Shown here piece after piece: positions 38,159 to 48,804 of a DNA stretch of 64,000 nt (the first letter of the stretch is position 1; every line of letters begins with the position of its first letter). The notes below the pieces were generated by a model, which saw only the letters and a list, made by a program, of their open reading frames with translations, searched no databases and had not been told where the DNA came from. A program made the translations under genes and the position numbers. This stretch comes from Xiphias gladius (lineage: Eukaryota > Chordata > Actinopteri > Istiophoriformes > Xiphiidae): assembly GCF_016859285.1 (NCBI RefSeq), contig NC_053420.1:7051501-7115500 (forward strand), given 5' to 3'.

Positions 38159-41100
38159 GACACTGGGCACAAAAAGTCTCATTAAAGATCGCCACAGAGA
38201 GCAACCCGACACACTCACATGCACAAAATTGTTCTCATTCGATCATGCACATGTATACATGGAGCGCACACTGAAAAAGAAAAGTGCTCAAAAAATGGAT
38301 CTTTTCATTTTTTGCATATACGATTGTGGTTGTCTGGAAATGGGGGTCTGCAGATTCAAAGAGAATTTAGAAACCAAGATAAAACACAAATTTGACGTCT
38401 GTTTATCTTCAAATACCGTATGTTTCAGTGATTACTCATTAATCTTCTATAAAATGTGCAATAATTGGTCTTACAGATTAATTAGTTGCAAACCTTGGAT
38501 GACATTAAATCAAACTTTAATGATTCCTGAAGGAATGTTGTAAGTTTTTTAATTATTTTAGTGTTGGCATAGAGCACTTGTGGGATTAATGCTATATTAA
38601 TGATTTGGGAGGCTTCATTGGCCCGTTATTGCAAGGTAATTTCTGCACTGTTTATCAGTTTACAGTCGTGTGAGAGCAAAAGTAAACAGATACAAAGGTA
38701 GTAGCATCACGAAAAAGCTACAGGACCGTGTACTGTGTTGAAAAAGGACTGACGCGATATTAATGGGTGCTGCAAGAGACACAAGTTGCTCATTTTTCAG
38801 TAGGGCCCTATAGTTGGTGTGAAATGTACTGTTTTGATGTTAAGTGGAGGAAACCTGCAGACTGCAGTTGCTTTTGATACTGTGGACTTGAGTCTATAAT
38901 TTATATGCCGTGTGCTGTGGTTGCACACCAATACTTTTTAGCTGGCTCCTTTTGCATTGATTGGACCCAGGCACAAGTTGAAACCGTTGGCTTGAAAACT
39001 GTAATCCAACTGAAGTGGTTTTAATTCAGCGTCACGCTTTGTTGAAAATCACCCAAGAAAAATGTGTTTGGTGCGGAGTGAGATAATTTCAGAGCAAACA
39101 GAGTGCTGCCATTCATCATCCTGAGTACAATGCAGCCTGATACAAGGGAAAACGTAGGAAGTGACCCGGTGACAGCAGGATAATGGCGTTCAATTTAGTA
39201 AATATTTAGACATGAGCAAGCTTTGTGGCGATAAAGGAGCATTTTCATATAAGAACTGTAAATCTTTATATATTTCCTTTTACCTCTGAGCTGCTCTCAG
39301 CAGAATCTTCTTCCTCTCTGCTAGTATATCCTGTCAGATGAGAGCAGAGAGAAACAGCCTCTTTTATTCCTTTTATTTCCATGTACTGCTGTGACAATGG
39401 CCTTGAGCTTTTCATACCTAATGAATTTTCAAGACTGTGGAGAAAAATAGGTGTCAATTCCACAGTGTGGGGGTCTGCTCTCTCGGATTGTTCATTGTGG
39501 CAAGGAAAATACGCTCTTCCCTCACAATCAGGTTAACAGAGACATCAAGTGGCCAAGCAGCGCTAATGGTGTTAAAGGGAGCAACCTAACTGCGCACTGC
39601 TTTCAGACTGATTCATGTCCAAAATCCACCTGATCCACACTGATTCTAATCAGGTTGTTAGTGTGTTGGTGAAAGGGACAAAATGAAGAACTTGCTCACA
39701 GGAGCTAACTGAATCATTCTGAGTTAGATGTGTCGGTGCACACGATTCTCCGATGAATGCAATGCACAAAGGAAACGGAGGGGAGCTACTCGCAGCTGGA
39801 AAATATTGGAATAAATTATGAACGGTGGGGAATATGTACTTATGGGTCTGTGTGGATGTGTGTGGATTTGAGTGTTGGAGTGTTTTGTTCTCATTTTTAA
39901 CTTGGAGTTAAAATTACTTATGGAATGGACAAGGGGGATTTTCCACATCAGAATGCTCAGACAAACTTAGACAGACTAAAGGGTAATCCACCTGGTATAC
40001 CGAGGGGCTGTCAGAATGTATTTGCAAATGCAACGTCGGGAGCTGTTTGAAATGACGCTGTTAATTCTTGTATTGGTGGGGGAAAAACCTGAGCAGGAGT
40101 GTATTTATATGCGCCTCACATGCAGGGGCGAGGCTACCGGAAACCGGCAACGCTAGAAAGAGAAATGCCTGCACGGACGCCGAGCCAACACATTTATTTA
40201 CGCGGGACACGTGTCGATCCCAGTTGGATTTCGTCAGGTCAAAGTGTTGTCATCAAGCATGTTGGATCTGCAGGAGGAGAAGGGGACGTGAATAAACTTC
40301 TCCTCCACAGGGGGAGTTTTTACGTCTTTAGATTTCAAACTCTGACACCAAGAGGTCAGCATTAGATTAGATGGAGATGGAGAGAATTTAGACATATCTG
40401 CCCATAGTCTTAATGATAAATGATCAATATACTTTAATGTTAGTGTATGTTAATAGAAAAATATGATGCATACCAGTGAAGATCATCTGGTGAAATACAA
40501 TATTTTAATGTGTCCTTTCATGTCACATACAACAATTTTGGATATTTTTGATCTACTTGATTTATTATTGTCTGTGTGCTCCCACTCTTTGGGATTGATG
40601 TATCTTGATTGAGTTTTCATTGTGTATTTATTGAATTGTTAACCGTTTGGAGATGTTTATCCCCCTGGCAGGTAGGATGATCAACCACATCTATCACCGT
40701 AGTCCCTATCAACCTATTGGTGTATACTGTATAGGGGTGAAGTGACCATTTTGACCTGTCGAAGGTCCTGCTGGGATCCAAACGTCGCCCGTTCAAATAC
40801 ATTTGCGGTTTGGAGCCAATGTGCGGGCGTCACACAAACAACATTTGAGAGAAACAGATCACATCGGGATCATTGTATAACCTGCAGGCTGTTGAACAGA
40901 CTGCAGATTGCATTCTCTTCTTCCTCCACGTTTAGACACACTTCTCCTATCATTGCTCGCAGCAGAACGATCGCCTCTCGAGCTGAAGTCTGCAGCTCCT
41001 TCACCACCTACAGAGGGAGGAGGAGGCTCAGTGTCAATGAAAGGCCACTGTGGGCCACTTGACTGACATTAATTTGTCATCAGAAGCTTTATCACAACTT

Positions 41101-44100
41101 GATGCTCAGAGAATGTTGAAATATAGTCATAGTTGAGGCTGCTTAACTATATTAATATACCCATTGAAGATGATTGAGATTTGGGATTTTTTTAAATTGT
41201 ATTTGCATGGTTTTAAGCAGGGCGTGTAGAGCCGAACACCAAAACCCATACTCGCTTTTGTGACTATGTATTCATGTTGTTAATCTAAAAGTCGCATATA
41301 TATTCACACGCTCCATAGCTGGGAGGACTAAGCTTTTCTTGGCAGGACTAAAAATAACATGAGCAGTGAAATTTCAGCAAAAATCATTTGCATTCGACCC
41401 TTGTTGATGGAGAAATGCTCAAAATATTGTTAAACTGTTTATATGTTTACGTATTCAAAGTGTACTGTGATGACCTAAAGTGATTTTGAGTACACCTGTG
41501 CTTGAATTATTTATAACACCAAATTTTTTGACTTGAGTGACATAAATGTGTAGATGAACAGACGGGACTCTCTCACCAGCACAGCCTGGTCCAACATCTC
41601 GCACCCCTGCACGTAAGCTGTTTCAATATCAATGCAGTGAGTCCGACTCTCCCTGTGGTGAACAGACAACGTCCAATTTAATGTGGAGAAGAGAAAGAGA
41701 CGTGACGAGAAGAAAGAGAAGAGAGGAGAACTTCTGCCAGTCATACACTTTGTGTAGTGGATTCACTCACACTTGCATGTCTCTGAAGCACTTGATACAA
41801 AGCATAGACTGATTCTCTGTTGAGAACAGGATGTAGGGCTCCTCGTGGAGAGCTGCGGAGACACAGACGCCTTTTACCTTCAGCCCACAGGGGTGCTCGG
41901 TTTTTCCAGCGAAGCAGGTTTGTGACAAACAGGCTTCAGAATACAAACGCAGGTTGGTTGATAAAACGCAGGCTTCTTTCACGCCGGCGGAAGTTTAAGA
42001 CCACGTGTCAGGGCTATGCCTCTCATAAAACTTTTATAAATTACCCAGCACAGTGCTTTTGTATGAGAATATGTTTAACATGTAGCCCAAGAGATTCAAG
42101 CAGAGAACAGGAGGGATTACAGTTCTTATGAGCAACATTCTTCCACACTGGTGTAATAAAGCCCCTGTGCGTCTGTAATTGTTTGGGAGTAAATTACAGG
42201 TGGCACTCACAGCACTTCCTGTGTTTGGCTTTAGTGCGTTTGGCCAAGGAAACAATCTCATGGTGGGAAAACATTCTGGCCTTGTGAGTCAGCTCCCTGC
42301 AGGCGCCGCACAGTGGCTGGGTGCAAGTGTTACAAAAGTACATCACCCCTGTGTCCTGCATAGAGAAAGAGAAAGAGAATAAACAATGCAACTGAAGGGC
42401 AAAGCGGAGAGGTACATAGTTTAAAGCTGTGCGAGGCAATATTTGATGAACAAAAACAAACGTGTCTTAAAGCCACTCTGTGTGTAAGTTTTTTTTCAAT
42501 CAAAAAAGACACAGTGGCAGCACGGAATTTGTACATTGAGATGAATGAATAAAGGGCACCAGGTTTCACCGGGATGGGCTCACTTCTCGACAAACGAAAA
42601 CACGCCATCAAAATAACTGGAAAGATGCTGTGATCGCATAAAGAAGCGCGAGTACCTTTTCACTACTTTCCTTATCGCAGTTGGCACACTGGACCGTCTC
42701 CTCAGTGTCCGCATTGTTGTCGACGAGGAACTTCAGCAGACGGTCTTCGGGTGGGAGGGCGTTACTCCCTTTTACTATGGATGGATACCTGTGGCAAAGG
42801 ACACAAGGTCAGACAGCCTGAGTGACATTTAGAGAAAATCACGACATTTATGCCAGATATACATAAAGTAGTTGTCTGACACAAAATGAAGAATGAGAGT
42901 GAAGCGAAAAGAAGAGCTGTGATTAGTTCCTGTTCTACCAATTTTGTTATCGTCCGTTAGTCAGTTAATGTTACTCTGTTAAATTTGATGCATCTGCACA
43001 TTAAAAACAATCCATCCATTACAGTTCATAACTCCCGAAAATTGACTAAAAATATAAAAAAACAAAACAATAACACAACAATAATAAGCAATAAGTAAAT
43101 TTAAAAAAAAAGGCAGTTTTCAAGTTGGAGAAACAAAAAAAGTCTACATACATCTATCCAACATTTCCACAAAGGTCTTGAGTATAAATCCAGCAACAGT
43201 GAGATCCTCCCCAAGCGAAGTTGAAAAAGGGAAAAGAATCGAGTAGCAATAACAATCAAAAATTAAAGGACAAAAATCCACAGAACTGGAATATTTCATG
43301 TTTTCACATGAAGAATTCAAGCAAACTGGAGTATGACAAAACCTGTGTGACAATTCAGCCTCCTCTCCGCAACTGGACAAACCTATATTGGCCTCGCAAC
43401 AGAAACACATGGAAGAAAAAAGGACCCCGTGATATATGCTATTTTTTTAAAGGGGAGGCAAGTTTATGTATAGAACCTTTCAATAACAAAAGCAATTCAA
43501 AGTGCTGTAAATGAAACATAAACAGGCATCAAAAGGAACAAAAGGCAATGCAAACAAAAACAGATACAGTATAAATGATTTTAAAAGAGCTACATAAAAT
43601 AGAAGATAAAAATACGCTAAAATTGAACAAAGAAAAATGGAAAATTGAAAATTGAAGAGGAATATAAAAGTTACAGCGCAGCTACAATGCAACGCGAGAT
43701 ATGAATGAATGATTCCCCCAAAATAGTCTTAAAAATAATTGAAAACCCTGCATGAGCTCCCTGTCTGCAGGAGAACCTCCGGGATATTTTCGTGCAGTAC
43801 TGCAACAAAGCTGAGGGGGGCAGCAGCGATTTCCCGGACCCCCCCCCGAAGAAAGAACTGCGGAAGAGGAAATGCAACACGGTGACATAAAACGTGTGCG
43901 GAGGCTGAAGCCCGACGGTCTGTTATCTAGAAAGTTCCAGCCCGAGATATCTCTGGACGGCAGGCGACCGCGCGTGTAGACGGACTGTCCGCCGAGGGAG
44001 ACGACGACGCCGTCGAAAATGTCCGCCATTTCCGAGGAAAATGTGCGCGGCGGGAGCGTTTTCAAGGACATCGGCGCCGACGACGAGGACTCGCAGCCCA

Positions 44101-47100
44101 CCGAGATCGAGAGCCTGTGCATGAACTGCTACCAGAACGGCACGACTCGGTTGCTTCTGACCAGGATCCCGTTCTTCAAAGAAATAATCGTCAGCTCTTT
44201 CAGCTGCGGCAGCTGCGGCTCGTCAAACACGGAAATCCAGTCTGCCGGCCGGATTCAGGATCAGGGCGTTTGTTACGCACTGAAAGTCAAAACAAAGCAG
44301 CACTTGAACCGGGAGGTCGTGAAAGCAGACAGCGCGACCACCCGGATCCCCGAGCTGGATTTTGAAATCCCCCCCTTCACCCAGAAAGGCTCACTCTCTA
44401 CCATCGAGGGCCTTTTGGACCGAGCGGTCGCGGGGTTGGAGCAAGACCAGCCTGCCAGGCGGGCAGCTGACCCAGAGGTGGCTGAGAAGATAGAGCAATT
44501 CATCCAGAAGCTGAAGAAGTTAAAGGATGTCGAAACCGAATTCACAGTGGTGATTGAGGATCCGTCTGGCAACAGTTTTGTGGAAAACCCGCTGGCCCCC
44601 CAGAAGGATGAGGCTCTCACTGTGTCTCGGTTCAAGCGGACGGTCCAGCAGGACATGCAGCTGGGACTCAGGGCCGATGATGACCTGGACGAAGAACCCA
44701 GCAGCGACTTGGAGGCCATGAGAAATGAGGTCTTGGTCTTCAACACTAACTGCCCAGAGTGCAACGCGCCAGCCTCGACCAACATGAAGCTCTGCCAGAT
44801 CCCTCACTTCAAGGAGGTGGTCATCATGGCCACGAACTGCGACAGCTGCGGCCACCGGACCAATGAGGTGAAGTCAGGTGGAGCCACCGAGGAGCTGGGC
44901 ACCAAGATCACCCTGCACATCACTGACCCGTCAGACATGACCCGAGACGTGCTCAAGTCGGAGACGTGCTCCGTCGCCATCCCGGAGCTTGAGTTCGAGC
45001 TGGGGATGGCAGCTGTGGGCGGCAAGTTCACCACTCTGGAGGGGCTGCTGAAAGACATCAAAGACCTGATCGTCTCCAAAAACCCCTTCATCTGCGGTGA
45101 CAGCGGCCCCACAGATCGGGTGCAGAAGCTGAATGAGTTTGGAGAGAAGATAGACAAGGTCATCGCCGGAGAAATAAATGCCCATGTCATCCTGGACGAC
45201 CCGGCGGGGAACAGCTATTTGCAGAACGTGTACGCCCCGGAACCGGATCCCGAGATGACTGTTGAGAAGTACACCCGCTCGTTTGAGCAGAATGAAGAGC
45301 TTGGTCTGAATGACATGAAGACTGAGGGATATCAAGAGGGAAACTGAGCTACCAGCACCAGCTGAAGGGACTAAATCAGTCGTTGATTGATAATGTCTCG
45401 ACATAAATCCAGTGTAATTACATTTCTCCATATTTTCTGTTATTTTCGTACTTTTAAAGTTCAAGGATTGTTTCCATCAGTATATTGATCAGTGAGAGGA
45501 ATTCTAAGTTATCTAAATGTACATGAAAACCAAATAAATTTAAAACACATAAGTAACCTGATTTCTATAATAACACAGGGATGTTGCTGTTACTAAAGTT
45601 GCATCTGGTTCTTATTGCATTCTTGTGACGTCCCACAAGATGGCGCTCTGTTATCTTTGATTAAAAAGGATTTTTTTTTCTTTCAGTGGACCACACATTG
45701 CGTGACAGATTACTCTTTTTATACACCTGTAAGCGTGACATAGTCTGAATAAAGCGATATCTAAATTGATAGTTTAGCTCTGCTCTTTGACTTGGTGGGT
45801 GTTGAAAGACAGCACGTAAGGTTTGCTGCTGTATTTAGATTGAAATACTAGTTTTCCGCGCTAATCTGCAAAATTATTTGAAGAAAAGCCAGAATTTCTA
45901 CTTTACTATGATGAGACTTACTGAATTAAATGCTTCTAAACTGTGGCTGATTTATTAGATTTACAAGACAGTTTCTACAGCATCATAATGGTGTAATTAA
46001 AAGCTGGGACTGCAACCAACAATTCTTTCCAATTTTGATAGAAAAATGCCATTAAAATAGTGAAAAATGCCTGTTGTAATTTTTCAGAGCCAAAGGGGAC
46101 ATCTTCATATTCCCTATTTTATCTAACTATTAGTCCAAAACTCAAAAATAATCAGTTTACTTTACTTTACATTTGAGATCATAGAAACAGAAAATGTTTG
46201 GTATTTTTGCTTAAAAAACTGCTTGACTGAAATGATTATTTGATTATCAAAATAGTTTCTGAATAATTCCTTATTTGTTAATCAACTGATAATTTCCGCT
46301 CTATTGACTATTAGATTAAACAAAATCTTAACATGTCCTAATTCAGAGACACCATACAAAAGAAACATTTAATCTCAAGGACAACACATGCAGTTGTAAT
46401 GTCCAGTGTTTTTCTGCTACATTAGCCGGATTTGCACAGGCCTGTTTGATTTTAAATATCTGTTGACCCCCACACACACACACACACACACACGCACACA
46501 CACTGCTGTGCATGTTTTATCTAGTATTCATAGCAACCGGGATCTATTGTGTTCCACTAATAGCAGAGTAGTGAATTCCTAGATTACATGGTTGTTGAGT
46601 GAGCAGCTGTTAGCAGGCTGCTGCTGCTGCTGCTGCTCATGGAAACAGTAGCTGCCAGGCAGCCCCCCCCCCCGTAGCCTGAGCCCAGACAGCAGGGCTC
46701 GGCAGCTCTGTGCCCACTGGGTTATTTCCATAGCAAAAACCGATGATGGTCTGTTTTTCTTCCCTCTCATTTCTCAGTACTTTGAGGTATTAAAGCACTG
46801 TTGTTGGTATTACTTTGTATTATACTGCCGACTAGCACATAAGATTTACCTCAACACAGGTGAACATCAAATAGCTGTAGGGCAGATAAATGGGGGGTTC
46901 AGTCGTAGTTTGTCTAGGTAACTTTAGTATTTTTTTTAAGATCACAATACTCCGCTCTTACTTTACTGTGGAAGTGTGAAAAGAATCCGGGTCATTATGG
47001 ATTCCAACATATATATCCTCAGAAGAAGCTATTTTGAGAAGAGGTAGATATATCTGTGTCTTAGCAGAATCAGAACCCAGGAGCTGTTTATCGGTGAATT

Positions 47101-48577
47101 TTTTTTTTTTTTTAAGTAGTTCCCAGTACGAATCCATATCTAGGGAACATTGTGTGAACAGCTGAAAATAATGTAGTGACACCAGGACTCATCCACAGCA
47201 TCTCACCGTCTGATCTCTTTGTCCACACACGAGAGAAATCCAAAAATCTGGGTCAAGTTGTATCTGATGCCGTAGAAAAGACTTGTGGTATAATCACCTT
47301 GGAGTAGAGGTCAATTTCTATATATTCCTTTGTGCTTTGATGGGGGACAGTTAATGCTGCCGACCTGAAGGTGACTGTAAATCACGAGTGACTCCTTAAT
47401 AGGGGATGAAATGGATTTGTATCATGTGACTGCTTTTGATTGCCCCTAAGCTGCTGGCACCGGTGCTACATGCCAGTATGCTTTGTTTGCTGTGTGACTG
47501 GTCTTAGCGGAGCCTGCCTGCCCTGCTGAGTGTTGAGGCCAAGGGCTAAATCAGAGACTGGGATGACCCTGCAGCTGTTCCAGCCACTCAGTCCTGCCCT
47601 ACCTACACCCGGCCAGCGTTTGGTCGCTGAGCACCCCCTAAAACCAAAACAGTGACTTGAAGCTCTCTGAAACCAATGGGATTCTCCTCAAATCTCCTGC
47701 ATGAACCACACCAATCTACTAATCAACTTATGCGGAACGAATCCCTTTGAGCAACGCTGCCCAAAACTAGGGCTTGTGGGAAAAAAGATCTGGCTCCTCA
47801 CACAAATCGTTTGATCCCCCATGAGGTTTCAAGGAGCAAAATTATATTTTACTAGAAGGGTTTAAACTGCTTAATCATGTTTGAGCAGTTTGAGATCACC
47901 TGCTCATTACAGAGGATCACCAATTTCATGATGATACAAGCTGTGGGAGGTTGTAATTCAAATTGAGTGTGTCTATAATCCACCAAAACAGTCAGTCTTT
48001 GACCTGTGGCCTCCACGTTTTCGGTTTGATTGGGCTTTTATGGCTTTGTACCACAGGTGTGACATACAGCCTCAGCTTTCCTACACAGACACCAAAACAC
48101 CATGTTCAGCATCCATTTTTAGTTCAAAAACTTGATTTAAACCTTCACAGTTCTGAGTTTTTCTTTTTCTTATTGTGAACATATTAGAAAATGTATTTCC
48201 TTGGAAAGTTTAAATAGACAAAAAGTTTCAGATCAAAAGTGTCAGTCTGTAATGCAATCTGGGGTGGAAATAAAGAGCATTGGTTTGGGTTTTCCAGAAA
48301 TCTAGGGCTTTTCCATTGCTTCCAAGATTGATACTTTATGTGCGGCCCAAATTGGTCCAGATCAACCTCACAGTGCTGTCTCTTACCCACAGAGGGGGCA
48401 GCTGAGACGGCTGTCATTGGTCCGGCCTCGTAGGCAGCGGGCACAGAAGATGTGATAGCAGTCCAACAGGCACGGGGACTGGTACTGCTCATGACACAGG
48501 TGACACACCAGGGGGTGAACGTTAGCACAATCCACATTATACTGATTGTCCAAACTGGTGAAGATTTCTCCTGCCAT
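27602..48577 (-). CDS. rnf207: RING finger protein 207, complete 17-exon coding sequence
   Basis: RNF207 is a RING/B-box/coiled-coil protein of cardiac muscle that affects KCNH2 (HERG) channel expression and the QT interval in human genetics. I assembled 17 coding exons on the minus strand with matching phases and GT-AG borders: 1896 nt, 631 aa, against 634 in human. The RING ligands C25 C28 C40 H42 C45 C48 C60 C63 are complete. The B-box ligands C98 C101 C116 C119 C124 C127 H132 and H139/H140 are present. A helical region covers about 184-340, a linker about 341-400, and a predicted coiled coil about 433-550. The tail is polar. The start follows directly after an acceptor (tttgcag|ATGGCAGG), so the 5' UTR lies in upstream exon(s). 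The first coding intron holds zpr1 on the other strand. Teleosts have more than one rnf207 paralogue, so the a/b suffix is left open. Confidence 0.95.
28338..28430 (-). CDS. rnf207: rnf207 coding exon 16
   Basis: Residues 551-582: polar, [20 protein letters not shown], then [10 protein letters not shown]. Acceptor tattttccag, donor GACAG|gtactg. Confidence 0.9.
28832..28949 (-). CDS. rnf207: rnf207 coding exon 15
   Basis: Residues 512-551: [20 protein letters not shown], then [19 protein letters not shown]. Donor CCCAG|gtgttg. Confidence 0.94.
29043..29094 (-). CDS. rnf207: rnf207 coding exon 14
   Basis: Residues 495-512: [17 protein letters not shown]. Acceptor tttcctcgcag, donor GAAG|gtttgt. 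Confidence 0.93.
29329..29514 (-). CDS. rnf207: rnf207 coding exon 13: coiled coil
   Basis: Residues 433-494, 62 codons: [20 protein letters not shown], then [16 protein letters not shown]. The heptad spacing of leucines suggests a coiled coil. Acceptor ends aatag, donor GAAGAG|gtgcgt. Confidence 0.95.
29515..31215. repeat. Triplicated intronic segment, copies A, B, C
   Basis: Copy A (about 29520-30118) and copy C (about 30612-31214) agree at roughly 99%; I count about five substitutions and one 9-base difference (ttcaggg versus ttctgtagtaacaggg). Copy B (about 30119-30611) between them has many one- to three-base gains and losses and starts with a decayed copy of rnf207 exon 12. All three are joined at CA repeats (29523-29545, 30104-30118, 30611-30630, 31198-31214). 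It lies in the intron between exons 12 and 13 and does not alter the coding exons. Confidence 0.85.
30121..30215 (-). pseudogene. Ghost fragment of rnf207 exon 12
   Basis: Shares ctcagccaggagg-type and cgctgagagacggg blocks with 31224-31401, separated by small insertions and deletions that break the frame. No usable splice sites flank it. It belongs to copy B of the triplicated intron segment. Confidence 0.6.
31224..31401 (-). CDS. rnf207: rnf207 coding exon 12
   Basis: Residues 373-432. A Ser-rich linker ([14 protein letters not shown]), then [20 protein letters not shown] and [11 protein letters not shown]. Acceptor ctcacctcag, donor TACAGG|gtgagc. A decayed partial copy of this exon lies at 30121-30215. 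Confidence 0.94.
32535..32875. promoter_or_regulatory. Candidate duplicated regulatory module, copy 1
   Basis: Aligns over most of its length with 33357-33705. Shared blocks in order: acattta.ctggg, tgtcctctg/tcatcctctg then atcca, gccaatta, ctaaag, catcagc, tctgtgaaa, gataaaaatag, ccaccaatccctgcc, tttgcatc. Regulatory function is inferred from block retention only. Confidence 0.45.
33357..33705. promoter_or_regulatory. Candidate duplicated regulatory module, copy 2
   Basis: Second member of the pair, about 815 bp downstream of copy 1 in the same orientation. Both share gataaaaatag (reverse complement ctatttttatc), which resembles a GATA site overlapping an A/T-rich MEF2-type site. That is of interest because rnf207 is a cardiac gene, but it is unproven. 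Confidence 0.45.
34465..34571 (-). CDS. rnf207: rnf207 coding exon 11
   Basis: Residues 338-373: [20 protein letters not shown], then a Ser/Pro-rich linker ending SVATR. The AG|gtaaga donor is good. Confidence 0.92.
36090..36158 (-). CDS. rnf207: rnf207 coding exon 10
   Basis: Residues 315-337: [20 protein letters not shown] and SSK. Acceptor gcttacacag, donor AGCAAA|gtgagt. Confidence 0.94.
36666..36734 (-). CDS. rnf207: rnf207 coding exon 9
   Basis: Residues 292-314: [20 protein letters not shown] and MGY. Acceptor tgtttttag, donor GATAC|gtgagt. Confidence 0.94.
36865..37650 (+). repeat. Teleost interspersed repeat (gtggaaagtaac family), plus-strand copy
   Basis: Starts ggtggaaagtaactaaatac and contains ctcctccaccacatttcaga, tttcactccactacatttct and aggggcctgaccccctaggt. 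Same element as 4745-5370 in opposite orientation. In rnf207 intron 8. Confidence 0.75.
37745..37817 (-). CDS. rnf207: rnf207 coding exon 8
   Basis: Residues 267-291: [20 protein letters not shown] and LPTLQ. Acceptor gtgtttgcag, donor CTCCAG|gtagag. Confidence 0.93.
38073..38153. repeat. (GA)n microsatellite
   Basis: About 80 bp of near-pure GA with a few GG interruptions at its left end. Long serine/leucine-rich and Arg-Glu-rich open frames here are artefacts of the repeat. Confidence 0.95.
39284..39330 (-). CDS. rnf207: rnf207 coding exon 7 (47 bp)
   Basis: Residues 252-267: [15 protein letters not shown]. This short exon bridges two phases that would otherwise not join. Acceptor catctgacag, donor CAGAG|gtaaaa. 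Confidence 0.88.
40882..41007 (-). CDS. rnf207: rnf207 coding exon 6
   Basis: Residues 210-251, 42 whole codons: [20 protein letters not shown], then an acidic EEEEN. Helical. Donor CTGCAG|gttata. Confidence 0.93.
41577..41652 (-). CDS. rnf207: rnf207 coding exon 5
   Basis: Residues 184-209: [20 protein letters not shown] and DQAVL, strongly conserved in the family. Donor GTGCTG|gtgaga. Confidence 0.95.
41771..41852 (-). CDS. rnf207: rnf207 coding exon 4
   Basis: Residues 157-184: [20 protein letters not shown] and KCFRDMQ. Donor CAAGT|gtgagt. Confidence 0.95.
42211..42355 (-). CDS. rnf207: rnf207 coding exon 3: B-box
   Basis: Residues 109-157. [20 protein letters not shown] supplies the central zinc ligands, then [20 protein letters not shown]. 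Acceptor tctatgcag, donor TGCT|gtgagt. Confidence 0.95.
42656..42788 (-). CDS. rnf207: rnf207 coding exon 2
   Basis: Residues 64-108, including [13 protein letters not shown] and the first B-box cysteine pair in QCANCDKES. Acceptor tttgccacag, donor GAAAAG|gtactc. Confidence 0.93.
43771..43890 (+). other. Exon-like open segment upstream of zpr1
   Basis: After a good acceptor (ccctgtctgcag) the frame reads 39 codons to [20 protein letters not shown], then [20 protein letters not shown]. There is no in-frame ATG; a TGA lies five codons before the GAG, so it would need an upstream exon. Third codon positions are strongly G/C. I recognise no family. It could be a relic exon, a 5' exon of a zpr1 transcript, or chance in a CpG-rich promoter. 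Confidence 0.3.
43895..44018 (+). promoter_or_regulatory. CpG-rich promoter / 5' UTR region of zpr1
   Basis: GC- and CpG-rich sequence (gcgaccgcgcgtgtagacgg, gacgacgacgccgtcg) directly before the zpr1 ATG, in contrast to the AT-rich intron around it. No TATA box seen. Confidence 0.45.
44019..45347 (+). CDS. zpr1: ZPR1 zinc-finger protein, intronless (retrogene)
   Basis: ZPR1 binds the EGF receptor in resting cells and eEF1A after stimulation, moves to the nucleus and works with the SMN complex. The whole 442-residue protein is one uninterrupted frame; human ZPR1 is 459 aa and its gene has many introns. Both C4 fingers are intact: C34-C37/C63-C66 (CMNC ... CGSC) and C245-C248/C274-C277 (CPEC ... 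CDSC). Each is followed by an alpha/beta domain with [20 protein letters not shown] and [20 protein letters not shown], the paired ZPR1 homology signatures. The C-terminus [13 protein letters not shown] is family-typical. The start MSAISEEN is the first ATG of the frame after a CpG-rich leader. It lies in rnf207 coding intron 1 on the opposite strand. The absence of introns and the nested position suggest retroposition; the intact frame suggests it is functional. Confidence 0.95.
   Translation: MSAISEENVRGGSVFKDIGADDEDSQPTEIESLCMNCYQNGTTRLLLTRIPFFKEIIVSSFSCGSCGSSNTEIQSAGRIQDQGVCYALKVKTKQHLNREVVKADSATTRIPELDFEIPPFTQKGSLSTIEGLLDRAVAGLEQDQPARRAADPEVAEKIEQFIQKLKKLKDVETEFTVVIEDPSGNSFVENPLAPQKDEALTVSRFKRTVQQDMQLGLRADDDLDEEPSSDLEAMRNEVLVFNTNCPECNAPASTNMKLCQIPHFKEVVIMATNCDSCGHRTNEVKSGGATEELGTKITLHITDPSDMTRDVLKSETCSVAIPELEFELGMAAVGGKFTTLEGLLKDIKDLIVSKNPFICGDSGPTDRVQKLNEFGEKIDKVIAGEINAHVILDDPAGNSYLQNVYAPEPDPEMTVEKYTRSFEQNEELGLNDMKTEGYQEGN
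45533..45538 (+). terminator. zpr1 polyadenylation signal AATAAA
   Basis: First AATAAA after the stop, 186 bases downstream. A second AATAAA at 45748-45753 is an alternative. Confidence 0.55.
46005..46310 (+). repeat. Teleost interspersed repeat (gattaatc family), copy 2
   Basis: Contains agtgaaaaatgcctgttgta, ggggacatcttcatattccc, caaaactcaaaaataatcag, and ends tgataatttccgctctattg. Same element as 10395-10705 and 63225-63480. Confidence 0.7.
46471..46503. repeat. (CA)n microsatellite
   Basis: About 16 CA units with one G interruption. Confidence 0.95.
46618..46637. repeat. Short (CTG)n run
   Basis: Between six and seven CTG units (ctgctgctgctgctgctgct). Intronic, not coding. Confidence 0.9.
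46640..48386 (-). other. rnf207 coding intron 1, distal part
   Basis: No exon supported. The open frame at 47963-48178 and the minus-strand frames have no motif beyond exon 1 of rnf207. Confidence 0.55.
48387..48577 (-). CDS. rnf207: rnf207 coding exon 1: start codon and RING finger
   Basis: Residues 1-64, opening [11 protein letters not shown]3HC4 [28 protein letters not shown], then CPLC. The donor is CTGTGG|gtaaga at 48386. ATG abuts the acceptor. Confidence 0.95.
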
Positions 48578-48804
48578 CTGCAAACAGAGTGTGTGAATAA
48601 TGACAGACTGTGAGTGTATCACATGATTGACAATTTCAAAAAAGAAATCGCATCACTAAACAAAAAAGCTTTAGCATGTGGTATAGGATTGAATTACAGT
48701 CCAAATATTCCAGCTATTATAAGAGAGGCTAAGCTAATATGAAACCCTTTGATCAAGAGAGACAACTGAAATAAACAAGAGGAACTATTTTCTTTTTCAT
48801 TTAC

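Larger units (their letters stand above)
37818..40881 (-). other. rnf207 introns around exon 7
   Basis: Apart from exon 7 (39284-39330) and the GA repeat, no exon was supported. Open frames at 40068-40365 and 38229-38543 lack motifs. Confidence 0.55.

Noticed and set aside
37789..38274. Long Ser-Leu-rich and Arg-Glu-rich open frames
   Set aside because: Translations of the GA microsatellite; not genes.
44273..45464. Antisense open frames (170, 128, 177 codons) over zpr1
   Set aside because: Shadows of the G/C-rich zpr1 coding frame; peptides are serine-rich without motifs.
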